Part shown: piece after piece, positions 1-7,536 of the stretch | Numbering within the stretch: the stretch's first letter is position 1 | How the letters are laid out: each line of letters begins with the position of its first letter | Assembly: GCF_905479755.1 (NCBI RefSeq) | Contig: NZ_CAJQNT010000027.1 | Span: 16,154-80,153 of the forward strand | From: an uncultured Schumannella sp. | GTDB taxonomy: Bacteria; Actinomycetota; Actinomycetes; Actinomycetales; Microbacteriaceae | Length of the DNA: 64,000 nt | Reading direction: 5' to 3' | Translations under genes and position numbers: made by a program | The notes under the pieces: model-generated | What the model was told of the DNA's origin: nothing | Databases searched by the model: none | What the model saw: only the letters and a program-made list of their open reading frames with translations

Positions 1-944
1 GCCGCCTCGGTGAGTCCGTAGCCCTGGGTGAGCGCGACGCCGCGGCCGTGCCACACGCGCAGCAAGGGCTCGGGCATGGGCGCCCCGCCGACGATGGCGT
101 GTCGCAGGCTCGTCAGATCGGTCGAGGCGAAGGCCGGGTGCTGCGCGAGAAACAGGTAGTTCGCGGGCACGCCCATCATCGAGGTGATCTGGCGATCCTC
201 GATGAGGTGCAGCACGCGTCCGGCGTCGAAGGTGCGCTCGAGGACGACCGTCGCGCCCATCCACCAGGCCAAGAGCGGCTGGATGTTCCACCCGCCCACG
301 TGGTACTGCGGCATCACCGCGAGCACGACGTCGGAGCTCGTGAGTTCGGCGGTGCGCGAGAGCGACAGGTTGGTCCAGAAGCAGTTGGCGTGCGTCAGGA
401 TCGCGGCGCGCGCACGGTCGAGGGTTCCCGAGGTGAAGATCAGCAGGAGGGCGTCGTCGTCGCGCACGGCTCGGCGCGCAACCGGATCCGAGTTGCGTCG
501 CACGGGCGGGATGACGGTGCGTTCGATGCCCGTCATGCCGAGCGCGCCCACGGCGATCGGGGCGGCCAGTCGCTCCCGGGCCGCGTCGGCGACCGAGGCG
601 AACTCCTCCTCCACGAGCAGGAGCGCGGGATCGGCGAGTTCGAGTTGCTCGGCGAGTTCGCGCGGCGAGAGCCGCCACGACAGCGGCACGAGTACGAGCC
701 CGGCCTTGGCGCAGGCGAAGAACAGCACGACGTGATCGGCGCTGTTGCCGGTGATCGTGGCGATGCGGTCGCCGACCCCGTAGCCGCCGTCGAGCAGCGC
801 CTGAGCGAGCGCGGCGGCGCGCTCGTCGAGGGCGCGGTAGCTGAGCACGACACCGCGATCGTCGATCGCCACGCGATCCGGGGTCGCCAGCGCGCGATCC
901 GCTGTCCACCGCCCGAGCGTGTGCAGTCCATCGCCCTGGTTCAC
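1..944 (-). CDS. Acyl-CoA synthetase (AMP-forming), 3' part outside window
   Basis: This is an ANL-superfamily acid:CoA ligase, which activates a carboxylic acid as its acyl-AMP and then its thioester. About 314 codons are visible and the frame is still open at base 1, so the C-terminal part is missing. The N-terminus has the usual LSYRALDERA stretch and a GDRIATITGN segment. The last visible residues, TQGYGLTEA, are the conserved YGxTE adenylation motif. The GTG start at 944 overlaps the livM stop by 4 bp (GTGA), so the gene is translationally coupled to the transporter operon. The context suggests that the imported solute, or a product of it, is a carboxylate to be CoA-activated; the substrate is unknown. 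Family certain, substrate not. Confidence 0.9.
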   Translation of the reverse strand, partial: MNQGDGLHTLGRWTADRALATPDRVAIDDRGVVLSYRALDERAAALAQALLDGGYGVGDRIATITGNSADHVVLFFACAKAGLVLVPLSWRLSPRELAEQLELADPALLLVEEEFASVADAARERLAAPIAVGALGMTGIERTVIPPVRRNSDPVARRAVRDDDALLLIFTSGTLDRARAAILTHANCFWTNLSLSRTAELTSSDVVLAVMPQYHVGGWNIQPLLAWWMGATVVLERTFDAGRVLHLIEDRQITSMMGVPANYLFLAQHPAFASTDLTSLRHAIVGGAPMPEPLLRVWHGRGVALTQGYGLTEA

Positions 945-2032
945 GAGACCTCCTCGAGCTCGTCGCGGTCCTTGCGGAGCGAGCCTCGACCGGTGACCGC
1001 GCTGCGCGCGATTCCGGCGATGCCCCCGGGCAGGAACAGCACGACCAGGATAAACAGGGTGCCGAGGATGAAGAGCGGTTCGGAGAGCGGAATGCGCAGG
1101 ATGTCGGGCAGCCCCGCGATCGCGTCGGAGCCCGCGAGCGAGGTCAGCCGCTGATCGAGCAGTGTGTAGACGACCCCGCCGACGATGGCCCCCCAGCGCG
1201 AGCCGACACCGCCGAGCACGACGATGACCAGCAGCGTGAGGGTGAAGTCGGCCGAGGTTGCCCTCGGGGTGGCACCGCTTTGCAGCAGCAGGTAGGCCAT
1301 GCCGACGAGCGCGGCGAGCGCCGAGGCGAGCACGAAGGCGGCGAGCTTGATGACGATCGGGCGCAATCCGATGACGCGCACACGCAGCTCGTTCTCGCGC
1401 GTCGCCGCGGCCACCCGGCCCCCGCGCGACTTCTCGAACCACAGCACCGCGAGGTAGACGATCACGAGCAGCACGAGGGTGAGCCAGTAGAGGTTCCGCG
1501 TGTTGAGCACGCCGACGAGGAAGTCGGGCACGTGCTCGATGTCGAGACGGATGCCCTCCTCGCCGCCGGTGATCGCCGGGTTGCGCCGCACGATCACGTT
1601 GCCGGCCTGCGCGAAGGCGAGCGTGACCATGGCGAACGAGATGCCGGTCACTCGGAGGCTGACGGCACCGATCAGCGACGCCGCCACGATCGCGGCCGCG
1701 AGCGCCAGCCCGACGGCGGGAAGCAGCTCCAGCTCGGTGTTCTCGAGAATGATCCCGAGCCCGTAGGCACCAACCGCGAAGTAGAGCGCGTGGCCGAACG
1801 ACAGCAGCCCGACCGTGCCGAACAGCAGGTGGTAGCTGAGCGCGAGCGAGGCGAAGAGCAGACACAAGGCCAGCAGTTGCAGGGTTCCCGGCGTGTAGCT
1901 GGCCCCCGGGAAGACGCCCGGGATCTCGATCGCGAGCAGCGGCAGGATCGCGGCGAAGGCGAGGAACGCCCCACCGACGGCCCAGGGCAGCCACGAACGG
2001 TTCGCGGTGATGAATGCGCGCACGCGGTTCAT
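941..2032 (-). CDS. livM: Liv-type ABC transporter permease (LivM family)
   Basis: Second membrane subunit of a branched-chain amino-acid/amide-type importer, 363 residues. It has about ten hydrophobic segments and the LivM-family stretches GLLSFGHALYFAVGAYG and VLGGVGSRWGAIVGG. The open frame extends far upstream, but the proper start is the ATG at 2032. That ATG overlaps the livH stop by 4 bp (ATGA) and opens with MNRVRAF followed directly by the first membrane segment. It is the fifth gene of the operon and is followed by the acyl-CoA synthetase. Substrate cannot be read from the sequence; the family also transports urea, amides and aromatic or short-chain carboxylates. Confidence 0.92.
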   Translation of the reverse strand: MNRVRAFITANRSWLPWAVGGAFLAFAAILPLLAIEIPGVFPGASYTPGTLQLLALCLLFASLALSYHLLFGTVGLLSFGHALYFAVGAYGLGIILENTELELLPAVGLALAAAIVAASLIGAVSLRVTGISFAMVTLAFAQAGNVIVRRNPAITGGEEGIRLDIEHVPDFLVGVLNTRNLYWLTLVLLVIVYLAVLWFEKSRGGRVAAATRENELRVRVIGLRPIVIKLAAFVLASALAALVGMAYLLLQSGATPRATSADFTLTLLVIVVLGGVGSRWGAIVGGVVYTLLDQRLTSLAGSDAIAGLPDILRIPLSEPLFILGTLFILVVLFLPGGIAGIARSAVTGRGSLRKDRDELEEVS

Positions 2033-2904
2033 GCCTTCCTCCCGAGCAGTCCCGACGGTCGCACGAGCAGGACGCCCGCGAGCAGCAGCACGACGACGAG
2101 GTCGCCCGTGCCACCGAGATAGAAGTTGGCGAACTGCTGCAGCACGGCGACGATGACCGACGCGATGGCGGCGCCCGCGAGTGAGCCGAGCCCCCCGATC
2201 ACCGTGACGATGAAGGCGAAGATCAGCAGCGATCCGCCCAGGTGGGGCGAGACGTACCCGAAGTAGTGCGAGGCGAGCACCCCGCCGAGCCCGGCCGCGG
2301 CCCCGCCGATCGCGAAGACGACGGTGAAGGCCTTGCGCACGTCGATGCCGAGCGCGGTGACCATCGAGCGGTTTTCGACCCCGGCGCGGATGACGAGGCC
2401 GAAGCGCGTGTAGCGCAGGAAGAACACGATGCCGAGCAGCACGATCACAGCCGCCGCGATCAGGATGAAGCGGTCGTTGGGGATGCGCGCCCCGAGGATC
2501 TCGGTGGTCTGCGAGAACCATTCGGGTGCCGAGACGTAGATCGGGTCGGTGCCCCAGATGCCTTCGAAGAGGGCGACGCTCGCGAGCGCAAGACCGACCG
2601 TGACGAGCACTTGTTCGATGTGCCGGTTGTACAGCCGTCTGATGAGCAGCAGTTCGGTGAGCGCCGCGACCGCGGCGCCGACGAGCGCTCCGAGGATCAC
2701 GGTGAGGAAGAAGGTGCCCCAGCTCGCGCCGTCGAGTCGCCGCGCGAGTTCGAAGCCGGCGAAGGCCCCCAGGGTGAGGAAGCTGCCGTGGGCGAAGTTG
2801 AGCACGCCCATGAGTCCGTAGATGAGGGAGAGACCGGAGGCGATGAGGAAGTACAGCGCCCCTAGGCCGAGCCCGGTGATGAGCAGCAGGACGACGGTGC
2901 TCAT
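2029..2904 (-). CDS. livH: Liv-type ABC transporter permease (LivH family)
   Basis: First membrane subunit of the importer, 291 residues with about eight predicted helices. The N-terminal sequence SLIYGLMGVLNFAHGSF is the LivH/UrtB family signature, and the C-terminus contains a GGLGSLAGA loop, the probable contact site for the ATPases. The ATG at 2904 overlaps the livF stop by 4 bp, and the stop overlaps the livM start by 4 bp, so all membrane and ATPase subunits are translationally coupled. Length is normal for the family. Confidence 0.93.
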   Translation of the reverse strand: MSTVVLLLITGLGLGALYFLIASGLSLIYGLMGVLNFAHGSFLTLGAFAGFELARRLDGASWGTFFLTVILGALVGAAVAALTELLLIRRLYNRHIEQVLVTVGLALASVALFEGIWGTDPIYVSAPEWFSQTTEILGARIPNDRFILIAAAVIVLLGIVFFLRYTRFGLVIRAGVENRSMVTALGIDVRKAFTVVFAIGGAAAGLGGVLASHYFGYVSPHLGGSLLIFAFIVTVIGGLGSLAGAAIASVIVAVLQQFANFYLGGTGDLVVVLLLAGVLLVRPSGLLGRKA

Positions 2905-3614
2905 GCGGCATCCTCCGCCGAGTGAACGCCCAGCAACGACATCGTCTTCTCCTCGTCGTCGAGCAGGTCGGCCGCCCTCCCGGCGAAGACGACGCGTCCC
3001 GCTTCGAGCACGACCACGGTCGAGGCGAGACGGCGCACGACCTGCAGATTTTGTTCCACCAGCAGGATGGGCGTGGCTTCGGCCATCTTTTCGAGTGCGA
3101 CCGCGACCTCGCTCACGATGCGCGGCGCGAGCCCCTTGGTGGGTTCGTCGACGAGCAGCAGGCGGTTGTCGTTGAGCAGGGCGCGCGCGAGCGAGACCAT
3201 CTGCTGTTGGCCGCCCGAGAGGGTGCCGGCTTGTTGCGCCGAACGGGCGTGGATGTCGGGGAAGAGTTCGGCGACCAGTTCGCGCCGCGGGGCGCGGTCG
3301 CGCTCGGCGAGGCGCAGGTTCTCGGCGACGCTGAGGCTCGCGAAGACCTCACGGTCTTCGGGCACGTAGCCGATGCCGCGCTGCACGATGCGGTGCGTGG
3401 GCTCGCGGTCGATGCGGTCGCCCGCGAATTCGACCTCACCGCTGCGCTCGATCAGCCCGAGGATGCCTTTGACGGTGCTCGTCTTGCCGACGCCGTTGCG
3501 ACCGAGGAGCGCCGTAACTCCGGTGGCGGGAACCTCGAGGCTGACGTCTTCGACGACCTGCTGTCCGGCGATCTGCGCGCGCAGACCGGCCACGCGCAGG
3601 ATGGGCTCGCTCAC
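2901..3614 (-). CDS. livF: Liv-type ABC transporter ATP-binding protein (LivF family)
   Basis: ABC ATPase of 237 residues that pairs with LivG to power the importer. It has Walker A LGRNGVGKTST, the signature LSGGQQQMVSLARAL, Walker B LLLVDEPTKGL and the family GYVPEDREVF segment. The GTG start at 3614 overlaps the livG stop by 4 bp. A complete, intact protein of typical length. Confidence 0.94.
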   Translation of the reverse strand: MSEPILRVAGLRAQIAGQQVVEDVSLEVPATGVTALLGRNGVGKTSTVKGILGLIERSGEVEFAGDRIDREPTHRIVQRGIGYVPEDREVFASLSVAENLRLAERDRAPRRELVAELFPDIHARSAQQAGTLSGGQQQMVSLARALLNDNRLLLVDEPTKGLAPRIVSEVAVALEKMAEATPILLVEQNLQVVRRLASTVVVLEAGRVVFAGRAADLLDDEEKTMSLLGVHSAEDAA

Positions 3615-4366
3615 AGTGACTCCCCCAGGTAGGCAGATTGGACGGTGGCGTCGGCCATGACCTTGTCGGGGGTATCACAGGCGAGGACGCTGCCGTGGTG
3701 CATGACCGCGACGCGGTCGACGAGGCCGAGCACGACATCCATGTGGTGTTCGACCATGAGGACGGTGCGGCCGCTCTTGTGAACGGTGCGGATGACTTCG
3801 ACGAGACCGGCGACGTCGCCCGAGCTCACCCCGGCCATCGGCTCGTCCAGCAGGATGACGCGCGGTTCTTGGGCCAGCAGCATCGCGATTTCGAGTTTGC
3901 GCTTGTCACCGTGCGAGAGCACTCCCGCGTCGGTGTCGGCGTAGTCGGCGAGTCCGACTTCGGCGAGTCGTTGCTGGGCGATCTCGGTCGCCGCGTCCCG
4001 CGAGCGCGGGAAGCGGACGACCGAGAGGGCACCGCCCAGTTTTGATTGGGCGGCCAGCCGCGCGTTCTCGAGCGCCGTCAAGCCGCCGAAGAGGCTCGAG
4101 GTCTGGAACGTGCGGCCCAGACCGGCCCGTGCTCGTCGTGGGATGGAGTGCGACGTGACGTCGACCCCTTCGAGTTCGACGCGTCCCTCGGTGGGGACCA
4201 TCAGACCCGAGATGAGGTTGAACAGTGTTGTCTTGCCGGCCCCGTTGGGGCCGATCACTCCGAGCATCTCTCCCTCGGCGACCGAGAGCGACACGTCATC
4301 GATGATGCGTGCGCCCCCGATCGAGAGGCCGAGGTGCTCGACGGTGAGCACGGGCCGATCTGTCAT
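3611..4366 (-). CDS. livG: Liv-type ABC transporter ATP-binding protein (LivG family)
   Basis: Second ABC ATPase of the importer, 251 residues. Walker A is IGPNGAGKTTLFN. The signature is LSHGDKRKLEIAMLLA, the LSHG variant normal for LivG rather than a lesion. Walker B is VILLDEPMAGV. The start ATG lies three bases after the stop of the substrate-binding protein gene. Expected to sit on the cytoplasmic face with LivF. Confidence 0.94.
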   Translation of the reverse strand: MTDRPVLTVEHLGLSIGGARIIDDVSLSVAEGEMLGVIGPNGAGKTTLFNLISGLMVPTEGRVELEGVDVTSHSIPRRARAGLGRTFQTSSLFGGLTALENARLAAQSKLGGALSVVRFPRSRDAATEIAQQRLAEVGLADYADTDAGVLSHGDKRKLEIAMLLAQEPRVILLDEPMAGVSSGDVAGLVEVIRTVHKSGRTVLMVEHHMDVVLGLVDRVAVMHHGSVLACDTPDKVMADATVQSAYLGESL

Positions 4367-4369
4367 GAC

Positions 4370-5557
4370 TCAGCCTGCGACCGGCGGGGCGACCGTGTCG
4401 GCGTCAACGACGTCGACCAGCTCCGGGATCCAGCTGTCACCGTCGGCGACGAGGCGGGCCTGGAACATCGGCTGGATGACCGCGTGGTCGTCCGCCCGGA
4501 TGGTGGTGCTGCCCTTCGGGCCGTCGAAGGTCCAGCCTTCGAGCGCCGCGATCATGGCGTCGACGTCGTCGCCGCCTTCGCGGATGGCCTGAACGATCAT
4601 CTGCGCCGCAACGAATCCGTCGGGGCTGAACAGGTCCGGCGTCTCGCCCGCGGCCTCGATGCTCGCGATCATCGCCGCTTCGACGTCGTTGCCTGCGGCT
4701 CCGGCGAAGTAGTGGTTCAGGAAGTTGAGCTGGTCGCTCGCGGCGCCGTAGGCACCGTAGGTGGAGACGTCACCGAGACCGGTCACGACGGTGGTTGCCT
4801 CGAAGACGCCCTGCTGGGTGAGGGCTTCCCACATCGCACCGGAGGTGGCACCGGCCCACGCGACGAACACGAGGTCCGGGGAGGCGTCCACGATCTGCTG
4901 CGCGAACGGCGTGAATTCGGTGGCGTCTTCGGGAACGAGGACGCTGGAGACGTTCGCCCCGGCGGCACCGAGCACGGCGTCGACACCGGCGAGGTTTCCC
5001 TGGCCGAAGGCGGTGTCCTGTGCGAAGACCAGGATGTCCTGGCCGGCCGGGTCACCGATGAAGGTTCCCGCGGTGGCGACGTCCTGGTAGGTCTGGCGAC
5101 CCGAGCGGAACGTGTAGTCGTTGACGCCGGTGATGGCGTCGGCGGCGGCGGGGCCCGAGATGTAGAGCACCTGGTTCTGGTCGGCCTGCTCGGCGACCGC
5201 GAGCGCGACACCCGAGGAGACCGTGCCGGCGATGATCTTGAAGCCTTGACCGATGAAGTCCTTGGCGGCGCTGACCGCCTTGTCGGCGTCGGCGGCGTCG
5301 TCCGCGTACTCGATGTTGAGTTCGCGGCCGTCGACCGTGCCGGTTCCGTCGCTCGCGTAGTCGAGGCCTGCCTCGAATCCGGCAAGGTACGACGCACCGT
5401 AGGCCGCGAGCGGCCCGGTCTCGGAGGTGATGATGGCGATGTCGATCGGGGCTTCGCCCGAGTTGTCCGGAGTGTCGGACGTGGGCGCACAGCCCGCGAG
5501 AGCCAGGGCGGCGATGCTGATGATCGCCGGCGCTAGCAACTTCTTCGTTACTCGCAT
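4370..5557 (-). CDS. livK: Liv-type ABC transporter substrate-binding lipoprotein
   Basis: Periplasmic-binding-protein-like lipoprotein of 395 residues, first gene of the operon. The signal peptide MRVTKKLLAPAIISIAAL is followed by the lipobox LAGC, so the mature protein should be lipid-anchored outside the membrane. The body is a type-I amino-acid/amide binding fold (segments IAIITSETGPLAAYGASYL and DILVFAQDTAFGQGN). A Shine-Dalgarno-like AGGAAAGG lies 7 bases before ATG 5557. Its 155-bp upstream gap holds a complex inverted repeat, annotated separately. Ligand is not predictable; linkage to an acyl-CoA ligase suggests a carboxylate. Confidence 0.93.
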   Translation of the reverse strand: MRVTKKLLAPAIISIAALALAGCAPTSDTPDNSGEAPIDIAIITSETGPLAAYGASYLAGFEAGLDYASDGTGTVDGRELNIEYADDAADADKAVSAAKDFIGQGFKIIAGTVSSGVALAVAEQADQNQVLYISGPAAADAITGVNDYTFRSGRQTYQDVATAGTFIGDPAGQDILVFAQDTAFGQGNLAGVDAVLGAAGANVSSVLVPEDATEFTPFAQQIVDASPDLVFVAWAGATSGAMWEALTQQGVFEATTVVTGLGDVSTYGAYGAASDQLNFLNHYFAGAAGNDVEAAMIASIEAAGETPDLFSPDGFVAAQMIVQAIREGGDDVDAMIAALEGWTFDGPKGSTTIRADDHAVIQPMFQARLVADGDSWIPELVDVVDADTVAPPVAG

Positions 5558-5592
5558 GGTGGAACCTTTCCTGCTGCCGTAGAAGGATTGCG

Positions 5593-5614
5593 TGAACCTG
5601 ACAGGTGGTTCAGG
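5593..5614 (-). promoter_or_regulatory. Nested inverted repeats upstream of livK, candidate operator
   Basis: The 155-bp gap between livK and the end of rseP holds overlapping dyads: TGAACC-N8-GGTTCA, ACCTG-A-CAGGT and CCTGA-N8-TCAGG, all within 22 bases and about 36 bases before the livK start. The position fits an operator for a dimeric regulator controlling the importer operon. No matching regulator gene lies next to it. Observation of the symmetry is direct; the role is inferred. Confidence 0.4.
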
Positions 5615-5712
5615 TATCAGTCAGCCTAGGAATCGTCCTCACCTAAGTCAAGACGGCGCGCCAAAAGAAGCGGCGGATCGCCGCCCGGCGGCCGCCGCTG
5701 TCGAGCCCGCGA

Positions 5713-7080
5713 TTAGAGAATGCTCACCGGGTTGACGATGTCGGCGAAAATCAGGAACACGCTCATGAGCGCCAGCACCGTGGTGATCGTCAGGGTCACC
5801 GGGATGAGCTTGGCCGCATCGACGGGGCCCGGATCGGGGCGCCCGACGAGCTTGGCGATGCCGCGCCGAATCGATTCGACGATCGCGCCCGCGACGTGGC
5901 CGCCGTCGAGCGGCATGAGCGGAATCAGGTTGAACAGGAAGAGCGCCAGGTTCAGCCCGCCGAGCAGTTCGATCATGCCCGCGGCGCGATCGACCACCGG
6001 GATCGTGTCGAGGCTCGCGATCTCCCCCGCGATCCGGCCGACGCCGACAATGCCCACCGGCCCGTTCGGGTCGCGCTCGGTGCCCGAGAACGTCGACACC
6101 GCCAGCTCGTACAGGCGGCCCGGCAGGGTGATGATGACTTCCCCCACCGCGACGGCGCGATCCCAGACCGCCGGAATGACGGCGGTGACCGGCTCGGTCA
6201 CCCGTTCGTAGGCGGGCGCGATGCCGACGAAGCCGACCGGCTCCAGCACCGGATCTCCGCTCGCATCGAGCACCATATCACCCGCGTCATCGAAGGTGTA
6301 GCGCTCGGTGAGGATCGGCGTCACGCTCAGCTCAGTCTCGGCGCCGTCGCGCAGCACGACGAACGAGATCGTCTCGTCGGGGTGCGCGCGGATGATCTCG
6401 GTCGCCTCGGTCCAGCCGGCGACCGCAACCCCGTCGACTTCGACGATCTGGTCCCCGGGCAGCAGACCGGCCGCCGCGCCGGGCGCCGCCGGATCGGTGT
6501 CGAGGCACTCCTGGCGCTCGCTCGTGATGGGTAGCACACAGGCGGAAACGCTGCCCACGGTGGTGCTCACCTGCGGGATTCCAAAGCCGCTGTAGACGAT
6601 CCCGAAGAACAGGATCGCCAGCAGCAGGTTCATCGCCGGCCCGCCGAGCATGATGATGATGCGCTTCCAGGTCGCCAGCTTGTAGAAGGCGCGATTGTGC
6701 CCCTCTTCGAGTCCGTCCAGGGAGGCCTCGCGCGCCTCGGCGATCATCGTGCTGCCGCGGCGTGCGGGGGCATCCGCCTCCTGCATGACGGTGTCGAAGA
6801 AGCCGGTGCTCGCCGTGCGCGCCTTGCCTCCGGGCTTGGCCGGCGGGAACATCCCCGCCATGGAGATGTAGCCGCCGAGCGGGATCGCCTTCACGCCGTA
6901 CTCGGTCTCGCCGAACTTCTTCGACCACAGCGTCGGCCCGAAGCCGATCATGTACTGGCCGACCTTGACGCCGAACTTCTTCGCCGGAACCAGGTGGCCG
7001 ACCTCGTGCAGGCCGATCGAAAGCATCAATCCGACGAGCAGGATCAGCACGCCGAGCGCGTAAAGCAGGACCGTTTCCAC
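5713..7080 (-). CDS. rseP: Site-2 intramembrane metalloprotease (RseP/Rip1)
   Basis: M50-family zinc protease of 455 residues that cleaves transmembrane substrates such as anti-sigma factors inside the membrane. The zinc motif HEVGH is in the first membrane segment (about residues 25-29). A PDZ domain follows the second segment (GDQIVEVDGVAVAGWTEA), and the distal metal ligand motif LMPLDGGH is near residue 395. Start GTG 7080 has no ribosome-binding site, but TAGCCT lies 6 bases upstream, which fits a leaderless mRNA. In many actinobacteria this gene sits next to dxr; here a PadR/membrane-protein pair on the opposite strand lies between them. Confidence 0.93.
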   Translation of the reverse strand: METVLLYALGVLILLVGLMLSIGLHEVGHLVPAKKFGVKVGQYMIGFGPTLWSKKFGETEYGVKAIPLGGYISMAGMFPPAKPGGKARTASTGFFDTVMQEADAPARRGSTMIAEAREASLDGLEEGHNRAFYKLATWKRIIIMLGGPAMNLLLAILFFGIVYSGFGIPQVSTTVGSVSACVLPITSERQECLDTDPAAPGAAAGLLPGDQIVEVDGVAVAGWTEATEIIRAHPDETISFVVLRDGAETELSVTPILTERYTFDDAGDMVLDASGDPVLEPVGFVGIAPAYERVTEPVTAVIPAVWDRAVAVGEVIITLPGRLYELAVSTFSGTERDPNGPVGIVGVGRIAGEIASLDTIPVVDRAAGMIELLGGLNLALFLFNLIPLMPLDGGHVAGAIVESIRRGIAKLVGRPDPGPVDAAKLIPVTLTITTVLALMSVFLIFADIVNPVSIL

Positions 7081-7086
7081 GCGCTC

Positions 7087-7092
7087 AGGCTA
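7087..7092 (-). promoter_or_regulatory. -10 element of rseP, leaderless type
   Basis: The hexamer TAGCCT ends 6 bases before the GTG of rseP on the minus strand. It matches the TANNNT consensus at the spacing expected if transcription begins at the start codon. No ribosome-binding site is visible. Confidence 0.45.
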
Positions 7093-7128
7093 ATGCGCCC
7101 GAGCCGCGAATTGCCCGCAAACGCGCCC

Positions 7129-7164
7129 ATACCTTGCTGTGCAATGTATAGTTCCCCAAGGTAT
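7129..7164. promoter_or_regulatory. Perfect inverted repeat and -10 element upstream of padR (autoregulatory operator)
   Basis: ATACCTTG (7129-7136) and CAAGGTAT (7157-7164) are perfect inverted arms separated by 20 bases. Between them lies TATAGT (7147-7152), a good -10 hexamer for the plus-strand padR gene that starts at 7177. A repressor bound to both arms would cover the promoter. PadR regulators commonly bind such dyads and repress their own operon, so autoregulation is likely. The repeat is directly visible; the binding is inferred. Confidence 0.6.
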
Positions 7165-7176
7165 CGAGGGAGTGTC

Positions 7177-7536
7177 ATGCGAATCGACAAGGACCTGGTG
7201 GCGGCGATCGCCACCCCGCTCGTGCTCGCGATCCTGAGCGAGGGCGAGAACTACGGCTACGCCATTCTCCGCCGGGTGACCGAGCTCTCCGGCGGCGAAC
7301 TCGAATGGACCGACGGCATGCTCTATCCGTTGCTGCATCGCCTGCACCGGCTGGGCTACGTCACCACCGAGTGGCGCAGCTCCGACGAAGGCCGGCGGCG
7401 CAAGTACTACGCGATCACCCCCGACGGCCGCCGCGCCCTGGGCGAACAGCGCTCGCAGTGGGCGACCGCCTCGGGCGCGCTGGAACGTGCCTTCGGCCGC
7501 CTCGACTTCGGCCTCGGGTCGGCGGTGACCGCGTGA
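7177..7536 (+). CDS. PadR-family transcriptional regulator
   Basis: A 119-residue winged-helix repressor. The sequence DKDLVAAIATPLVLAILSEG, the GENYGYAILRRV segment and the wing RRRKYYAITPDGRRAL are typical of short PadR proteins. ATG 7177 was chosen because it starts the PadR domain and follows the -10 element and dyad described above. Its stop overlaps the GTG of the downstream membrane protein (GTGA), the classic arrangement in which a PadR repressor controls a membrane protein with a permease-prefix domain. The inducer is unknown. Confidence 0.92.
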   Translation: MRIDKDLVAAIATPLVLAILSEGENYGYAILRRVTELSGGELEWTDGMLYPLLHRLHRLGYVTTEWRSSDEGRRRKYYAITPDGRRALGEQRSQWATASGALERAFGRLDFGLGSAVTA

